Of a stretch of DNA of 13,222 nt, positions 6,053 to 13,026 are shown in pieces. The stretch comes from CAYWMP01 sp964459445 (GTDB lineage: Bacteria; Desulfobacterota; DSM-4660; Desulfatiglandales; HGW-15). The notes below the pieces were generated by a model, which saw nothing but the letters and a program-made list of their open reading frames with translations, did not search any database and was not told where the DNA came from. The stretch lies in the NCBI GenBank assembly GCA_964459445.1, contig CAYWMP010000165.1:1-13222 (forward strand), written 5' to 3'. Position 1 is the stretch's first letter; each line of letters starts with the position of its first letter. The translations under genes were made by a program, and so were the position numbers.

Positions 6053-6952
6053 TTGATTTTTAAGAATACCGGAGAAGTTGTTGATGGGTTTTATGTGACC
6101 GGTTTGGAGCATATTCCGGTCTATCTTTTGGATGGACAAAAACCGGTCCTTTTCGATGCAGGACTTACCTTCTTGGGTGAAATTTACAAACAGGCGATTC
6201 TTTCCATCCTGGGAAATCGCCAACCGGAGATCCTGTTTCTGACCCATGTCCATTTTGACCATTGCGGGTCTACATCTTACCTAAAGCATGCCTTTCCGGG
6301 CCTAAAGGTGGCTGCATCGCAAAAGGCGGCAGACATCATCAAGCGCCCTAATGCCATTCAAACCATTATCTCTTTGAATAAAAACGCCCGAGAGGCAATC
6401 CCAGGCACCAATAGCTTACACTTCATGGATGAACCTTTTGAACCCTTTGACGTTGATTGGGTTTTAAAGGACAACCAGACCATCCCTTTGGAAGACGGGT
6501 TGACCGTCCAGGTGATCACCGCACCGGGTCATACATGGGACTTTTTGAGTTACTACATACCGGAACGAAAAATACTCATCGGTTCAGAAGCCGCGGGATG
6601 TGCCCACAGTTCCGGTTATATTTCCACCGAATGCCTGGCTGACTTTGATGCCTACATGGATTCTCTCAAACGCCTGGCCTCTCTGGAAGCCGAAGTCCTC
6701 TGTCAGGGCCACAGGTTTGTCTATACCGGCAAAGACGTGGGGAAATTCTTCAACCGTTCTATCAAGACGGCCCTGGAATTTAAGTCCATGGTTGAAGAGT
6801 TTTGGAAGGTCGAGGCAGGCGATATGGAAATGGTCAAGAAACGCATCCGTGCTATTGAATACGATGACTTGCCGCTGCCGAGACAGCCGGAGACAGCCTA
6901 CATGATCAATCTGGAAGCGCGAATCAAGAGTGTCCTCCGTGGTCGTGAATGA
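6053..6952 (+). CDS. Metallo-beta-lactamase-fold hydrolase
   Basis: From the chosen TTG start this is 299 residues. The metal motif HVHFDH gives H65, H67, D69, H70; the third-site His is H160 in APGHTWD; a C-terminal His is H220 in CQGHRF. The bridging position usually held by Asp reads SEAAG (E179), a notable substitution. The frame is open further upstream, but the extra 23 residues come from the GTTGCTC array and bear no family likeness; GGAG at 6041-6044 lies 8 nt before TTG 6053, so I chose that start. The N-terminus (GFYVTGLEHIPVYLL) is then like many MBL hydrolases. In this setting it may hydrolyse a CoA thioester or a ring lactone/oxo intermediate, but the superfamily is too broad to say. 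A C-terminal helical part of about 70 residues follows the core. Confidence 0.8.
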   Translation: MIFKNTGEVVDGFYVTGLEHIPVYLLDGQKPVLFDAGLTFLGEIYKQAILSILGNRQPEILFLTHVHFDHCGSTSYLKHAFPGLKVAASQKAADIIKRPNAIQTIISLNKNAREAIPGTNSLHFMDEPFEPFDVDWVLKDNQTIPLEDGLTVQVITAPGHTWDFLSYYIPERKILIGSEAAGCAHSSGYISTECLADFDAYMDSLKRLASLEAEVLCQGHRFVYTGKDVGKFFNRSIKTALEFKSMVEEFWKVEAGDMEMVKKRIRAIEYDDLPLPRQPETAYMINLEARIKSVLRGRE

Positions 6953-7034
6953 GTTGCCAATCATTTCCAAATAGGAAAGAATAGGGAGCGTTTTGCAAAG
7001 GTCTCTTCGTTTACCTTAAAAAAAGGGATAACAG

Positions 7035-8375
7035 ATGATGGATGATCAAAAATACTGGAATCCGGTTCTCGAGACCATGCCTCTTGAGAAGTTATTCGAG
7101 CTTCAACTTTTCAAGTTCAAGAGGATTCTGGCGTGGGCCTACGAGCACGCCCCATTTTATAGACGTCTTTACAAAGAGGAAGGCCTTGAACCCGCCGATA
7201 TAAAATCTCTCGCGGACATTCAAAACATTCCAACTGTGGACAAAGGCATGCTCAGAGGCGTCCAGGAAAACCCGCCATTTCCCTATGGGGACATGCTGGC
7301 GGTTCCCACCGATGAAGTGACCGTATTCAGGCAGACGAGCGGCACAACGGGAACCCCGGTTTATCAGGGAGATACATGGCAGGACTGGGAATGGTTTACC
7401 GAATTATGGGCATACATCCTCTACGCCCACGGGTATCGCTCAACGGACCGGGTCTTCATTCCCTTTGGGTACAATATCTTCATTGCCTTTTGGGGGGGAC
7501 ACTATGCGGCCGAGAAAATAGGCTGTGAAGTGGTTCCCGGCGGGGTTCTGGATACGGCGGCCAGAATTTTGAAGATGCAGGAGCTCAAGTGTACGGCTTT
7601 TATGGCAACCCCGACCTATGTCCTGGGAATGGCAGAGACTGCCAGAAACAAGTTGGGTATCGATGTCGCCAGGGAACTTGATGTCCAAAAGATTACCTGT
7701 GCAGGCGAACCGGGAGCGAGTATTCCCACTACAAAGAAAAGGATGGAGGAGGCCTGGGGCGCCAAGGTATACGATCATATCGGAGCCACTGAATGGGGGG
7801 CGTGGAGTTATGAGTGCCTGGCACAGTCCGGGGGGTTGCATGTGAACGATGCCTTCCACCTTGTGGAAATCGAAGATATGCACACCGGGGAAATCATTAC
7901 CGAACCCGACAGGGAAGGGAAGATGATCATCACGGCCTTTGACCGGATTGCAAAACCCTGTATACGATTTGACACTAAGGATGTCATCCGTTGGGCAGAT
8001 TATGAGTGCGAATGCGGCAGGACATTTCGTCTGATTGACGGCGGCATCGTTGGACGCGCGGATGATATCACAAAGGTAAAGGGCGTGCTCCTTGCGCCCA
8101 CTGCCATCGAAGAGGTGGTCAGGAGTGTGCCGGAGTTGGGAGATGAATATGAGGTGGTCGTCGAGAAGAAGGGGGAAGTGGATGACATCCTCTTGAAGGT
8201 GGAGTTTTCGCCCGGCAAAGAGGGGGAACAGGAGGCGGCACTTTCCTTTTTAAAAGATCAACTTCGGTTAAAGACCAACCTGGGATATCGCATTGAAGTG
8301 CACCCCTTCGGATCCCTGCCGCGATATGACGTGAAGGCTAAGAGATTCAAGGATCTCCGAAAGGAAGGGAAATAG
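7035..8375 (+). CDS. Phenylacetate-CoA-ligase-family adenylate-forming enzyme
   Basis: This is a 446-residue PaaK-type acyl/aryl-CoA ligase. The N-terminal helix pair contains HAPFYRRLY (38-46), typical of PaaK. The phosphate loop is TSGTTGTP (101-108), the acyl-adenylate region has AGEPG (223-227), and the A5-like motif reads DHIGATEWG (247-255). The ribose-binding Asp is in RFDTKD (311-316), the hinge is GRADD (340-344), and a C-terminal lysine (K434 or K436, in YDVKAKRFKD) can serve the adenylation half-reaction. A CxC (C325/C327) precedes GR, as in many PaaK enzymes. It should activate an aromatic or alicyclic acid to its CoA ester with ATP, which fits as the entry step for an aryl-CoA reductase. 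It is preceded by an AAAGGG ribosome site and followed after 2 nt by a small gene, so the two are probably co-translated. Confidence 0.9.
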   Translation: MMDDQKYWNPVLETMPLEKLFELQLFKFKRILAWAYEHAPFYRRLYKEEGLEPADIKSLADIQNIPTVDKGMLRGVQENPPFPYGDMLAVPTDEVTVFRQTSGTTGTPVYQGDTWQDWEWFTELWAYILYAHGYRSTDRVFIPFGYNIFIAFWGGHYAAEKIGCEVVPGGVLDTAARILKMQELKCTAFMATPTYVLGMAETARNKLGIDVARELDVQKITCAGEPGASIPTTKKRMEEAWGAKVYDHIGATEWGAWSYECLAQSGGLHVNDAFHLVEIEDMHTGEIITEPDREGKMIITAFDRIAKPCIRFDTKDVIRWADYECECGRTFRLIDGGIVGRADDITKVKGVLLAPTAIEEVVRSVPELGDEYEVVVEKKGEVDDILLKVEFSPGKEGEQEAALSFLKDQLRLKTNLGYRIEVHPFGSLPRYDVKAKRFKDLRKEGK

Positions 8376-8377
8376 AC

Positions 8378-8554
8378 ATGGGCGATTGGAATGTAGAAGA
8401 AATGGATGAACGCATCAAAGAGCTGCGAAGACTTTCCGAGGAATTGAAGGAAATGGGGCAAGGGATTCCGGCGGTTGAGCAAAATATTGTCCGTATGCTT
8501 GCCTGTGTAAAGATGCTGGAATTGAACATCTCAGATATCGGCTTTTTGGAGTAA
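8378..8554 (+). CDS. Small helical protein of unknown function (58 aa), coupled to the CoA ligase
   Basis: An open frame of 58 codons begins 2 nt after the ligase stop, with a strong ribosome site (GGAAGGGA, 8363-8370) lying inside the end of the ligase gene. The protein is almost wholly helical and charged: an N-terminal amphipathic segment with the heptad-like run RIKELRRLSEELKEMG (12-27), then IPAVEQNIVRMLACVKMLEL (30-49). It has no signal peptide, membrane segment or cysteine motif. I do not recognise a named family. The tight coupling suggests a partner or regulator of the ligase, or a subunit of a complex with it. Coding potential is supported by spacing, ribosome site and sensible composition. 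Confidence 0.65.
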   Translation: MGDWNVEEMDERIKELRRLSEELKEMGQGIPAVEQNIVRMLACVKMLELNISDIGFLE

Positions 8555-8598
8555 GTGGAAACATAAAAATACAGTCTAATAGTGATACGGAGGAATAC

Positions 8599-9210
8599 AT
8601 GAAGGTACTTACACTCTTGGGCAGCGCTCGGAAAAAAGGAAACACCGCGACAGTCCTTGGCTGGATTGAGGAAGAAATGCAGGCACTTGGTCATCAGGTA
8701 GACAGGGTTAACCTGGCATCGAAAAGCATAAAGGGTTGTCTGGGTTGTGAGAAATGCAAAACGGTGCAGGATAAACCAGGCTGCGTCCAAAAGGACGACG
8801 GCTTGCCCACTATAGAACAGATGGTGGATAGTGATGCCGTCATCTTCGCGTCGCCCCTTTATTACTGGGGTTTCAGTGCCCACATGAAGGCGCTGATCGA
8901 TCGATGCTACAGTCTTTACAGGGGCTCATTCCAGACTCCTAGCCATTTCTCCTTTGTCGAGGACCAACGTCAAGCCCTGGTGGTCACCGCGGCCGACCCC
9001 TACGAGAACAACGCAGAATTCATCGTTGCATCTTTTCAGCGGATGCTCGGCTACAGTAAGGCAAAATCGAGCGGCGAACTGGTGGTCTGCAATTGTACCT
9101 CGCCGGATGATTTGGGGGAGGAGATCAAGGAAAAAGCTGTTGAGTTTGCCAGACGGTTATTTGAGGGAACAGGAAAGCCCTATCCGGTGGTGATGCAGGG
9201 TAATCGATAG
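8599..9210 (+). CDS. Flavodoxin-fold NAD(P)H:FMN oxidoreductase / iron-sulfur flavoprotein-like
   Basis: This 203-residue protein belongs to the NADPH-dependent FMN reductase family. The FMN phosphate loop is GSARKKGNT (8-16), and the isoalloxazine side is SPLYYWGFSAHMKALIDR (85-102). A cysteine group C47-x2-C50-x2-C53-x8-C62 lies where Isf (iron-sulfur flavoprotein) proteins bind a compact [4Fe-4S] cluster, but the last spacing is slightly longer than usual, so cluster binding is uncertain. It has an excellent ribosome site (GGAGGA, 8589-8594). Being last in the block, it may shuttle electrons with ferredoxin or detoxify quinones and oxygen. The role is inferred; the fold is certain. Confidence 0.85.
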   Translation: MKVLTLLGSARKKGNTATVLGWIEEEMQALGHQVDRVNLASKSIKGCLGCEKCKTVQDKPGCVQKDDGLPTIEQMVDSDAVIFASPLYYWGFSAHMKALIDRCYSLYRGSFQTPSHFSFVEDQRQALVVTAADPYENNAEFIVASFQRMLGYSKAKSSGELVVCNCTSPDDLGEEIKEKAVEFARRLFEGTGKPYPVVMQGNR

Positions 9211-9222
9211 GTGAGACACCTA
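9208..9222 (+). terminator. Weak hairpin at the convergent gene junction
   Basis: TAGGTG-AGA-CACCTA is a perfect 6-bp stem with a 3-nt loop, overlapping the stop codon of the FMN oxidoreductase. It lies before the convergent HEAT gene. Neither strand has a proper T-run after it, so terminator function is only suggested by position. Confidence 0.3.
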
Positions 9223-9237
9223 AAATCGGGATGAGGT

Positions 9238-10869
9238 CTAGGAGCCAAGATAGACATCGAGTGCCTTGCCGATGGTTTCCTCGTTAAAGGGCTTATGCAT
9301 GATCTGATTGATGCCGGCCGCATAGGCTGCTTCATTATCCTGGGTATCGTTCTGGGTGGTCACCATGATGATCGGCAAGTCTTCCTTGTTAAAATGCTCG
9401 CGGACGCCTTTGGTTAATTCAATGCCGTTGATATCAGGCATATTCAAATCCGTTAGAATCACGTCCGGTTTTTCCTTCTGTACTTCACTGAGGGCGTCGA
9501 CAGGAAATTCAAATAAGCGGGCTTCACATCCGAGATTATGCAACACACTCCGATAGACGCTCAGAATCATCTTTGAATCATCAACGGCAAATACTTTCAA
9601 TGCGGTCGATTGTGAAGGTTGGTCGGATTTGTCGATTTTCCGAGCCAACTTCCGGTGACCATTCTTTGTCAATAGCCCCGCAAAATGCTTGCGAATATCG
9701 GGATGCACACCTTGGCTCAGATATTCGATGGCGCTTTCTTCAAAATTCTCTTCCTCGACTAAATCCAAGAAAATCCTATTGCACTGAGAATCGATGATGG
9801 TGTGAATGATCAATTGGGTTTCCTCAACCTCATCTTTGATCATGTTCTTCAAACCCGCGGCTAACACCATATTGTAGTTATGATCAACTGCCTTGGCCGC
9901 TGCCGCCCTGACACTGTACTCGGGGTCGTACAACCCTTCGGCCAAGGCAAAGGCGCCTTTATCCAAGGGGAGTTTTCCCAAAGTCTCATAGGCTGCAAAT
10001 CGCACATTGGCGTTTTTAGGCTCCATTGAGAGAAGTTTTCGAATCGGCAGAATCGCCGATTCATCCCCGATATCCCCCAGGACATTCAGCGTATGAATAA
10101 GGAGGTCCGGGTCATGGTGTTGAAGATTGCCAAGTAAGATCGGCACGGCTTTGGGACCGATTTTGACCAGGCACTGTTTTGCGGCGTTTCGAATATGCGC
10201 ATAGTGGGATGAGATGGCTTCATTGATTATGTTGAGTGCTTCAGGCACCTGTGATTTGGCGAATAGGTCCAGAATCAGTAAGTCCGAATCATGATTCGTT
10301 CCGAGTTTTTCCGATAATCGTTTTATGGCGGTGGGCGTTCCGAACTGACCCAAGGCCCCAATCGCTTCATTGATTAAATCAGGACTATCTACATAGAGAA
10401 AATCGGAAATCGGAACGATCCCCGAGGCATCACCGATCATCCCAAGGGCGCAGATGGCCGCTTTGAGGACATTTTCATCCTCTTCTTCACGCAGAATATT
10501 CAGCAGCAAAGGGGGTGCTGCTTCAAGGCGGATTTCCCCTGCGATCTCGGCAAGTATAACGAGACGGAATTTATTCACTTCATTGGCAAGGCGATCTATT
10601 ATCACCTCCGAACTATCCAAGGCCTTCGAGTAAAGAATTTCTTTGACTGATTGAAGAATCGGGCCCAAATTCGGCTTGGCAGCCAGAAAATCAACCAGCA
10701 GGAGGATAGCGAATTCGACCTCAGCGCGACTGAGCTCAAATAAGGCGCGCTTCTGGGTCTTTTCATCTACTTCATGGAGGTGTGAGAGGACCAATCGGCC
10801 TTTGAGGGGATCTTTGACTTTTATATCATGGCAGAGTTCTTCAATGAAATGCTGCGGGTTAATGCTCAT
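9238..10869 (-). CDS. HEAT-repeat protein with C-terminal response-regulator receiver domain
   Basis: This is 543 residues. Residues 1-415 are alpha-helical HEAT/PBS-lyase-like repeats, with recurring pieces such as LKAAICALGMIGD (135-147), LLIHTLNVLGDIGD (256-269) and VRFAAYETLGKL (289-300). Residues 423-543 are a complete receiver domain: acidic pair D430/D431, phospho-acceptor D474 in LTDLNMPD, switch T504/T505 in MVTTQ, and K526 in HKPF. All needed residues are present, so it should be phosphorylated. There is no DNA-binding or enzymatic output domain; the HEAT scaffold itself is probably the output, acting by protein binding. GGAGG (complement of 10881-10885) stands 11 nt before the start. 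No histidine kinase lies in the window. It converges on the catabolic block and is divergent from the GNAT gene. Confidence 0.88.
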   Translation of the reverse strand: MSINPQHFIEELCHDIKVKDPLKGRLVLSHLHEVDEKTQKRALFELSRAEVEFAILLLVDFLAAKPNLGPILQSVKEILYSKALDSSEVIIDRLANEVNKFRLVILAEIAGEIRLEAAPPLLLNILREEEDENVLKAAICALGMIGDASGIVPISDFLYVDSPDLINEAIGALGQFGTPTAIKRLSEKLGTNHDSDLLILDLFAKSQVPEALNIINEAISSHYAHIRNAAKQCLVKIGPKAVPILLGNLQHHDPDLLIHTLNVLGDIGDESAILPIRKLLSMEPKNANVRFAAYETLGKLPLDKGAFALAEGLYDPEYSVRAAAAKAVDHNYNMVLAAGLKNMIKDEVEETQLIIHTIIDSQCNRIFLDLVEEENFEESAIEYLSQGVHPDIRKHFAGLLTKNGHRKLARKIDKSDQPSQSTALKVFAVDDSKMILSVYRSVLHNLGCEARLFEFPVDALSEVQKEKPDVILTDLNMPDINGIELTKGVREHFNKEDLPIIMVTTQNDTQDNEAAYAAGINQIMHKPFNEETIGKALDVYLGS

Positions 10870-10946
10870 TATAGGTTATTCCTCCAGGCTCGTTCTTTTT
10901 CAAATATCGGCATTATTGGGGGAAGGCTAAAGAGAAAAAGTTCAAG

Positions 10947-10990
10947 ATGATAATGTTTTCTGGTAGGTGGATTTAAATACTCATTATCAT
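10947..10990. promoter_or_regulatory. AT-rich inverted repeat ATGATAATG/CATTATCAT
   Basis: Perfect 9-bp arms (10947-10955 and 10982-10990) are separated by 26 nt. The right arm and its flanks resemble part of a Fur-type box (GATTATCATT core, matching 9 of 10). It could be an operator for one or both divergent genes. Confidence 0.3.
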
Positions 10991-11019
10991 TGAGAAATAT
11001 TCGGCGGTTGTTATATGCT

Positions 11020-11025
11020 TATAAT
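11020..11025 (+). promoter_or_regulatory. Putative -10 element TATAAT for the GNAT gene
   Basis: A perfect TATAAT with an upstream TG (TGCTTATAAT, 11016-11025) resembles a near-extended -10 site. No good -35 is seen at 17 nt. If used, the transcript would have an untranslated leader of about 150 nt. Confidence 0.35.
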
Positions 11026-11057
11026 TTAGTGAAACAGACGCCCACAATATCGTAAAT

Positions 11058-11089
11058 ACCGAGATTGGGTTTCGCCCTTTCCTCTCGGT
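11058..11089 (+). other. Leader hairpin 1 (ACCGAG/CTCGGT)
   Basis: A 6-bp outer stem (11058-11063 with 11084-11089) encloses a smaller GGG-TTTCG-CCC hairpin (11067-11077). It lies downstream of the TATAAT and upstream of the larger inverted repeat. Confidence 0.35.
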
Positions 11090-11110
11090 CTTCGCAAAGA
11101 ACGGGTGATT

Positions 11111-11154
11111 CGGTCAGGGCGTGAAAATTGTTTTTGTCCGGCAGGCCCTGACCG
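11111..11154 (+). other. Leader hairpin 2, perfect 10-bp inverted repeat
   Basis: CGGTCAGGGC (11111-11120) and GCCCTGACCG (11145-11154) pair perfectly around a 24-nt loop, ending 28 nt before the GNAT start. It may be an RNA control element or an operator. No T-run follows, so it is not a standard terminator. Confidence 0.5.
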
Positions 11155-11182
11155 TTTCCGAAAACTGCTTTTGGAGGAAAAA

Positions 11183-11752
11183 ATGTCTTTGGAATTGACT
11201 TTTCAGCCGTTGACCAAAAAGCAATGGGGGGATTTTGAAGCTCTCTTTGGAGAACGAGGCGCCTGCGGCGGGTGCTGGTGCATGCTTTGGCGACTCTCGA
11301 GGCAGCAATTCGAGTCACAAAAAGGGGAGGGCAATCGGCTCGCCATGAAGGCCATTGTGGAATCAGGAGAGGTGCCCGGAATACTGGCTTTCCATGGGAA
11401 AAAACCCGTGGGATGGTGTGCAGTCGCTCCCAGAACGACCTATGGGGCACTCACACGATCACGTATTCTTAAGCCCGTAGACGAACGTCCCTGTTGGTCC
11501 ATATCGTGCCTTTTTATTGACAAGGCATACAGAAAAAAGGGCGTTTCAACAAGGCTTCTTGAGGCGGCGATCCAGTATGTCAAATCGAAGGGAGGGGTAT
11601 TGTTGGAAGGATATCCGGTTGAGCCCAAATCTGAGAAAGATATTCCCCCGGCTTTTGCATGGACCGGCATACCAAAGTCATTCCTTCGCGCCGGTTTTAA
11701 GGAAGTGGCCCGGCGGTCTCCCACGCGACCCATTATGAGGAAGGCGTTGTGA
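11183..11752 (+). CDS. GNAT-family N-acetyltransferase with N-terminal GGCWCMxW motif
   Basis: This is 189 residues from ATG 11183. It carries the acetyl-CoA pyrophosphate-loop pattern YRKKGVSTRLL (116-126) on the usual strand-helix of GCN5-like folds, and a recognisable N-terminal cysteine motif GACGGCWCMLWR (26-37). Other blocks I associate with this subfamily are PVGWCAVAPR (75-84) and EGYPVEP (142-148). The substrate is not known to me. A GTG at 11105 would extend the frame, but it falls inside the leader hairpins, whereas GGAGGA (11173-11178) sits right before ATG 11183. The gene ends in an ATGA overlap with a tiny open frame and is followed by the 2-hydroxyacid dehydrogenase, so the two may be co-transcribed. 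Confidence 0.85.
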   Translation: MSLELTFQPLTKKQWGDFEALFGERGACGGCWCMLWRLSRQQFESQKGEGNRLAMKAIVESGEVPGILAFHGKKPVGWCAVAPRTTYGALTRSRILKPVDERPCWSISCLFIDKAYRKKGVSTRLLEAAIQYVKSKGGVLLEGYPVEPKSEKDIPPAFAWTGIPKSFLRAGFKEVARRSPTRPIMRKAL

Positions 11753-11832
11753 TGAGATCACCGTTTAAATGCCAGGACGTGAATTCTCCAATTGAACGGG
11801 CTAAGGCCATTTGCGCAGTGACACTGGGCTAA
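11752..11832 (+). CDS. Possible 26-codon micro-ORF overlapping the GNAT stop
   Basis: ATG 11752 overlaps the GNAT TGA (ATGA). The frame runs 26 codons to TAA 11830-11832, ending just before the GGAGGG ribosome site of the next gene. It has no recognisable motif. It could couple translation between the two neighbours or be chance. Confidence 0.2.
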   Translation: MRSPFKCQDVNSPIERAKAICAVTLG

Positions 11833-11836
11833 AGAA

Positions 11837-11842
11837 GGAGGG
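11837..11842 (+). promoter_or_regulatory. Ribosome binding site deciding the TTG 11850 start
   Basis: GGAGGG lies 7 nt before TTG 11850. It is the strongest ribosome site near the possible starts (TTG 11811, TTG 11850, ATG 11868). Confidence 0.65.
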
Positions 11843-11849
11843 CGGAACG

Positions 11850-13013
11850 TTGAGCGAAAAGAAATGGATGACCCATAATAGGGGAGGCAAATACCGCGTC
11901 GTCGTTACAAAGGAACTCCCAGGTCCAAGATGGTTGGAGATTCTGACACTGGCGGATTGCCAGGTGGTCATTTGCACCTCAACGGACATATTGAGTGTTG
12001 AAGAGATAAAGTCCGCCTTCGGTAATCAATGTGACGGGGCCATAGGTCAATTGACCGAAGCTTGGGAGGCTCCACTCTTTGAAGCATTGAAGCGTGCAGG
12101 AGGAAGGGCCTACAGCAACTATGCGGTGGGATTCAACAACGTAGAATTGGATGCCGCGAGCAGCCAGGGCATACCGGTTGGAAACACACCGGGCGTTCTT
12201 ACCGAAACCACGGCGGAGACGGCCGTTGCACTGACCTTCGCCGCAGCGCGGCGCGTGGTGGAATCCGATCGATTCATGCGGGCAGGACAATACAAGGGTT
12301 GGCTGCCTACTCTGTTTCTCGGGGAACTTTTGTGGCGCAAGACATTGGGTATCATCGGAGCGGGGCGAATCGGTTCTGCTTTTTCCCATATGATGATCGA
12401 GGGGCATAAGATGGATCTGATCTACTATGATCTACACCAAAAGAAAGAACTCGAAGATCATGTTGCAGCCTACAATGCATACCTGTCCTCACATGGGAAA
12501 GATCCCGTTAAATGCAGGCGCGCCGAAAGCATTGAGCAGGTTCTCAGGGAAGCTGATGTGGTCAGTCTCCATACCATATTGGATGAAACAACACGCCATC
12601 TCATCAATGAAGAGCGTCTTTCGCTGGTGAAGGATAATGCGATTCTTGTAAACTCAAGCCGCGGTCCCTTGATCGACGAGGCAGCCCTGGTTGATCACTG
12701 CCAAAATCACCCCAATTTTAGGGCGGCGCTCGATGTATATGAGGGCGAGCCCGAGATGAAGCCGGGATTAGAGACCTTGGATAATGTGGTCATTGTGCCC
12801 CATATCGGATCTGCAACAGGTTGGACGAGACAGGGTATGGCGACTTTGGCCGCTTCTAATGTGGCGGGTATATTGATGGGTTATCCGGCGTGGCAAGACC
12901 AAGATATATCCTCTTTCCTGGGTGATGACCCTCCCAAGGCGGCACCGAGTATCGTGAACGCCAATGAAATCGGCTACCCCCTCTATGAGCATAAGCGACA
13001 GCTTAAACAATAG
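11850..13013 (+). CDS. Plant-type hydroxypyruvate reductase / D-glycerate dehydrogenase
   Basis: This is a 387-residue D-2-hydroxyacid dehydrogenase. NAD loop GAGRIG (170-175) is followed by D194 (YYDL), favouring NADH. The catalytic triad is R271 (SSRG), E300 (EGEP) and H318 (PHIGSAT). Substrate-side blocks include SNYAVGFNNV (89-98) and VGNTPGVLTETTAE (110-123). From memory, the full-length pattern follows plant peroxisomal HPR1: the N-terminal GKYRVV, the GWLP segment, the long insertion after the NAD-binding strand (about 196-228) and the C-terminal APSIVN. Length is also nearly equal (about 386). It probably interconverts hydroxypyruvate and D-glycerate in serine/glycine metabolism. TTG 11850 has GGAGGG 7 nt upstream; TTG 11811 lacks one and falls within the micro-ORF. 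ATG 11868 is a weaker alternative. Confidence 0.88.
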   Translation: MSEKKWMTHNRGGKYRVVVTKELPGPRWLEILTLADCQVVICTSTDILSVEEIKSAFGNQCDGAIGQLTEAWEAPLFEALKRAGGRAYSNYAVGFNNVELDAASSQGIPVGNTPGVLTETTAETAVALTFAAARRVVESDRFMRAGQYKGWLPTLFLGELLWRKTLGIIGAGRIGSAFSHMMIEGHKMDLIYYDLHQKKELEDHVAAYNAYLSSHGKDPVKCRRAESIEQVLREADVVSLHTILDETTRHLINEERLSLVKDNAILVNSSRGPLIDEAALVDHCQNHPNFRAALDVYEGEPEMKPGLETLDNVVIVPHIGSATGWTRQGMATLAASNVAGILMGYPAWQDQDISSFLGDDPPKAAPSIVNANEIGYPLYEHKRQLKQ

Positions 13014-13026
13014 ATTTGGGGTATCA

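Larger units (their letters stand above)
10870..11182. other. Divergent intergenic region with hairpins and promoter-like signals
   Basis: This 313-nt gap separates the HEAT-receiver gene (minus) from the GNAT gene (plus). It holds an AT-rich inverted repeat (10947-10955 with 10982-10990), a TATAAT at 11020-11025, and two hairpins (11058-11089 and 11111-11154) ahead of the GNAT ribosome site. I see no convincing gene in it. Confidence 0.6.

Noticed and set aside
11105..11182. GTG start adding 26 residues to the GNAT protein
   Set aside because: The extension is encoded by the leader hairpins and has no family likeness; GGAGGA directly precedes ATG 11183.
11019..11450. Minus-strand open frame across the GNAT leader and gene
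   Set aside because: Most of it is antisense to the GNAT gene, and the rest covers inverted repeats; no family recognised.
11811..11849. TTG 11811 as start of the hydroxyacid dehydrogenase
   Set aside because: No ribosome site precedes it, and its translation would run through the GGAGGG used by TTG 11850.
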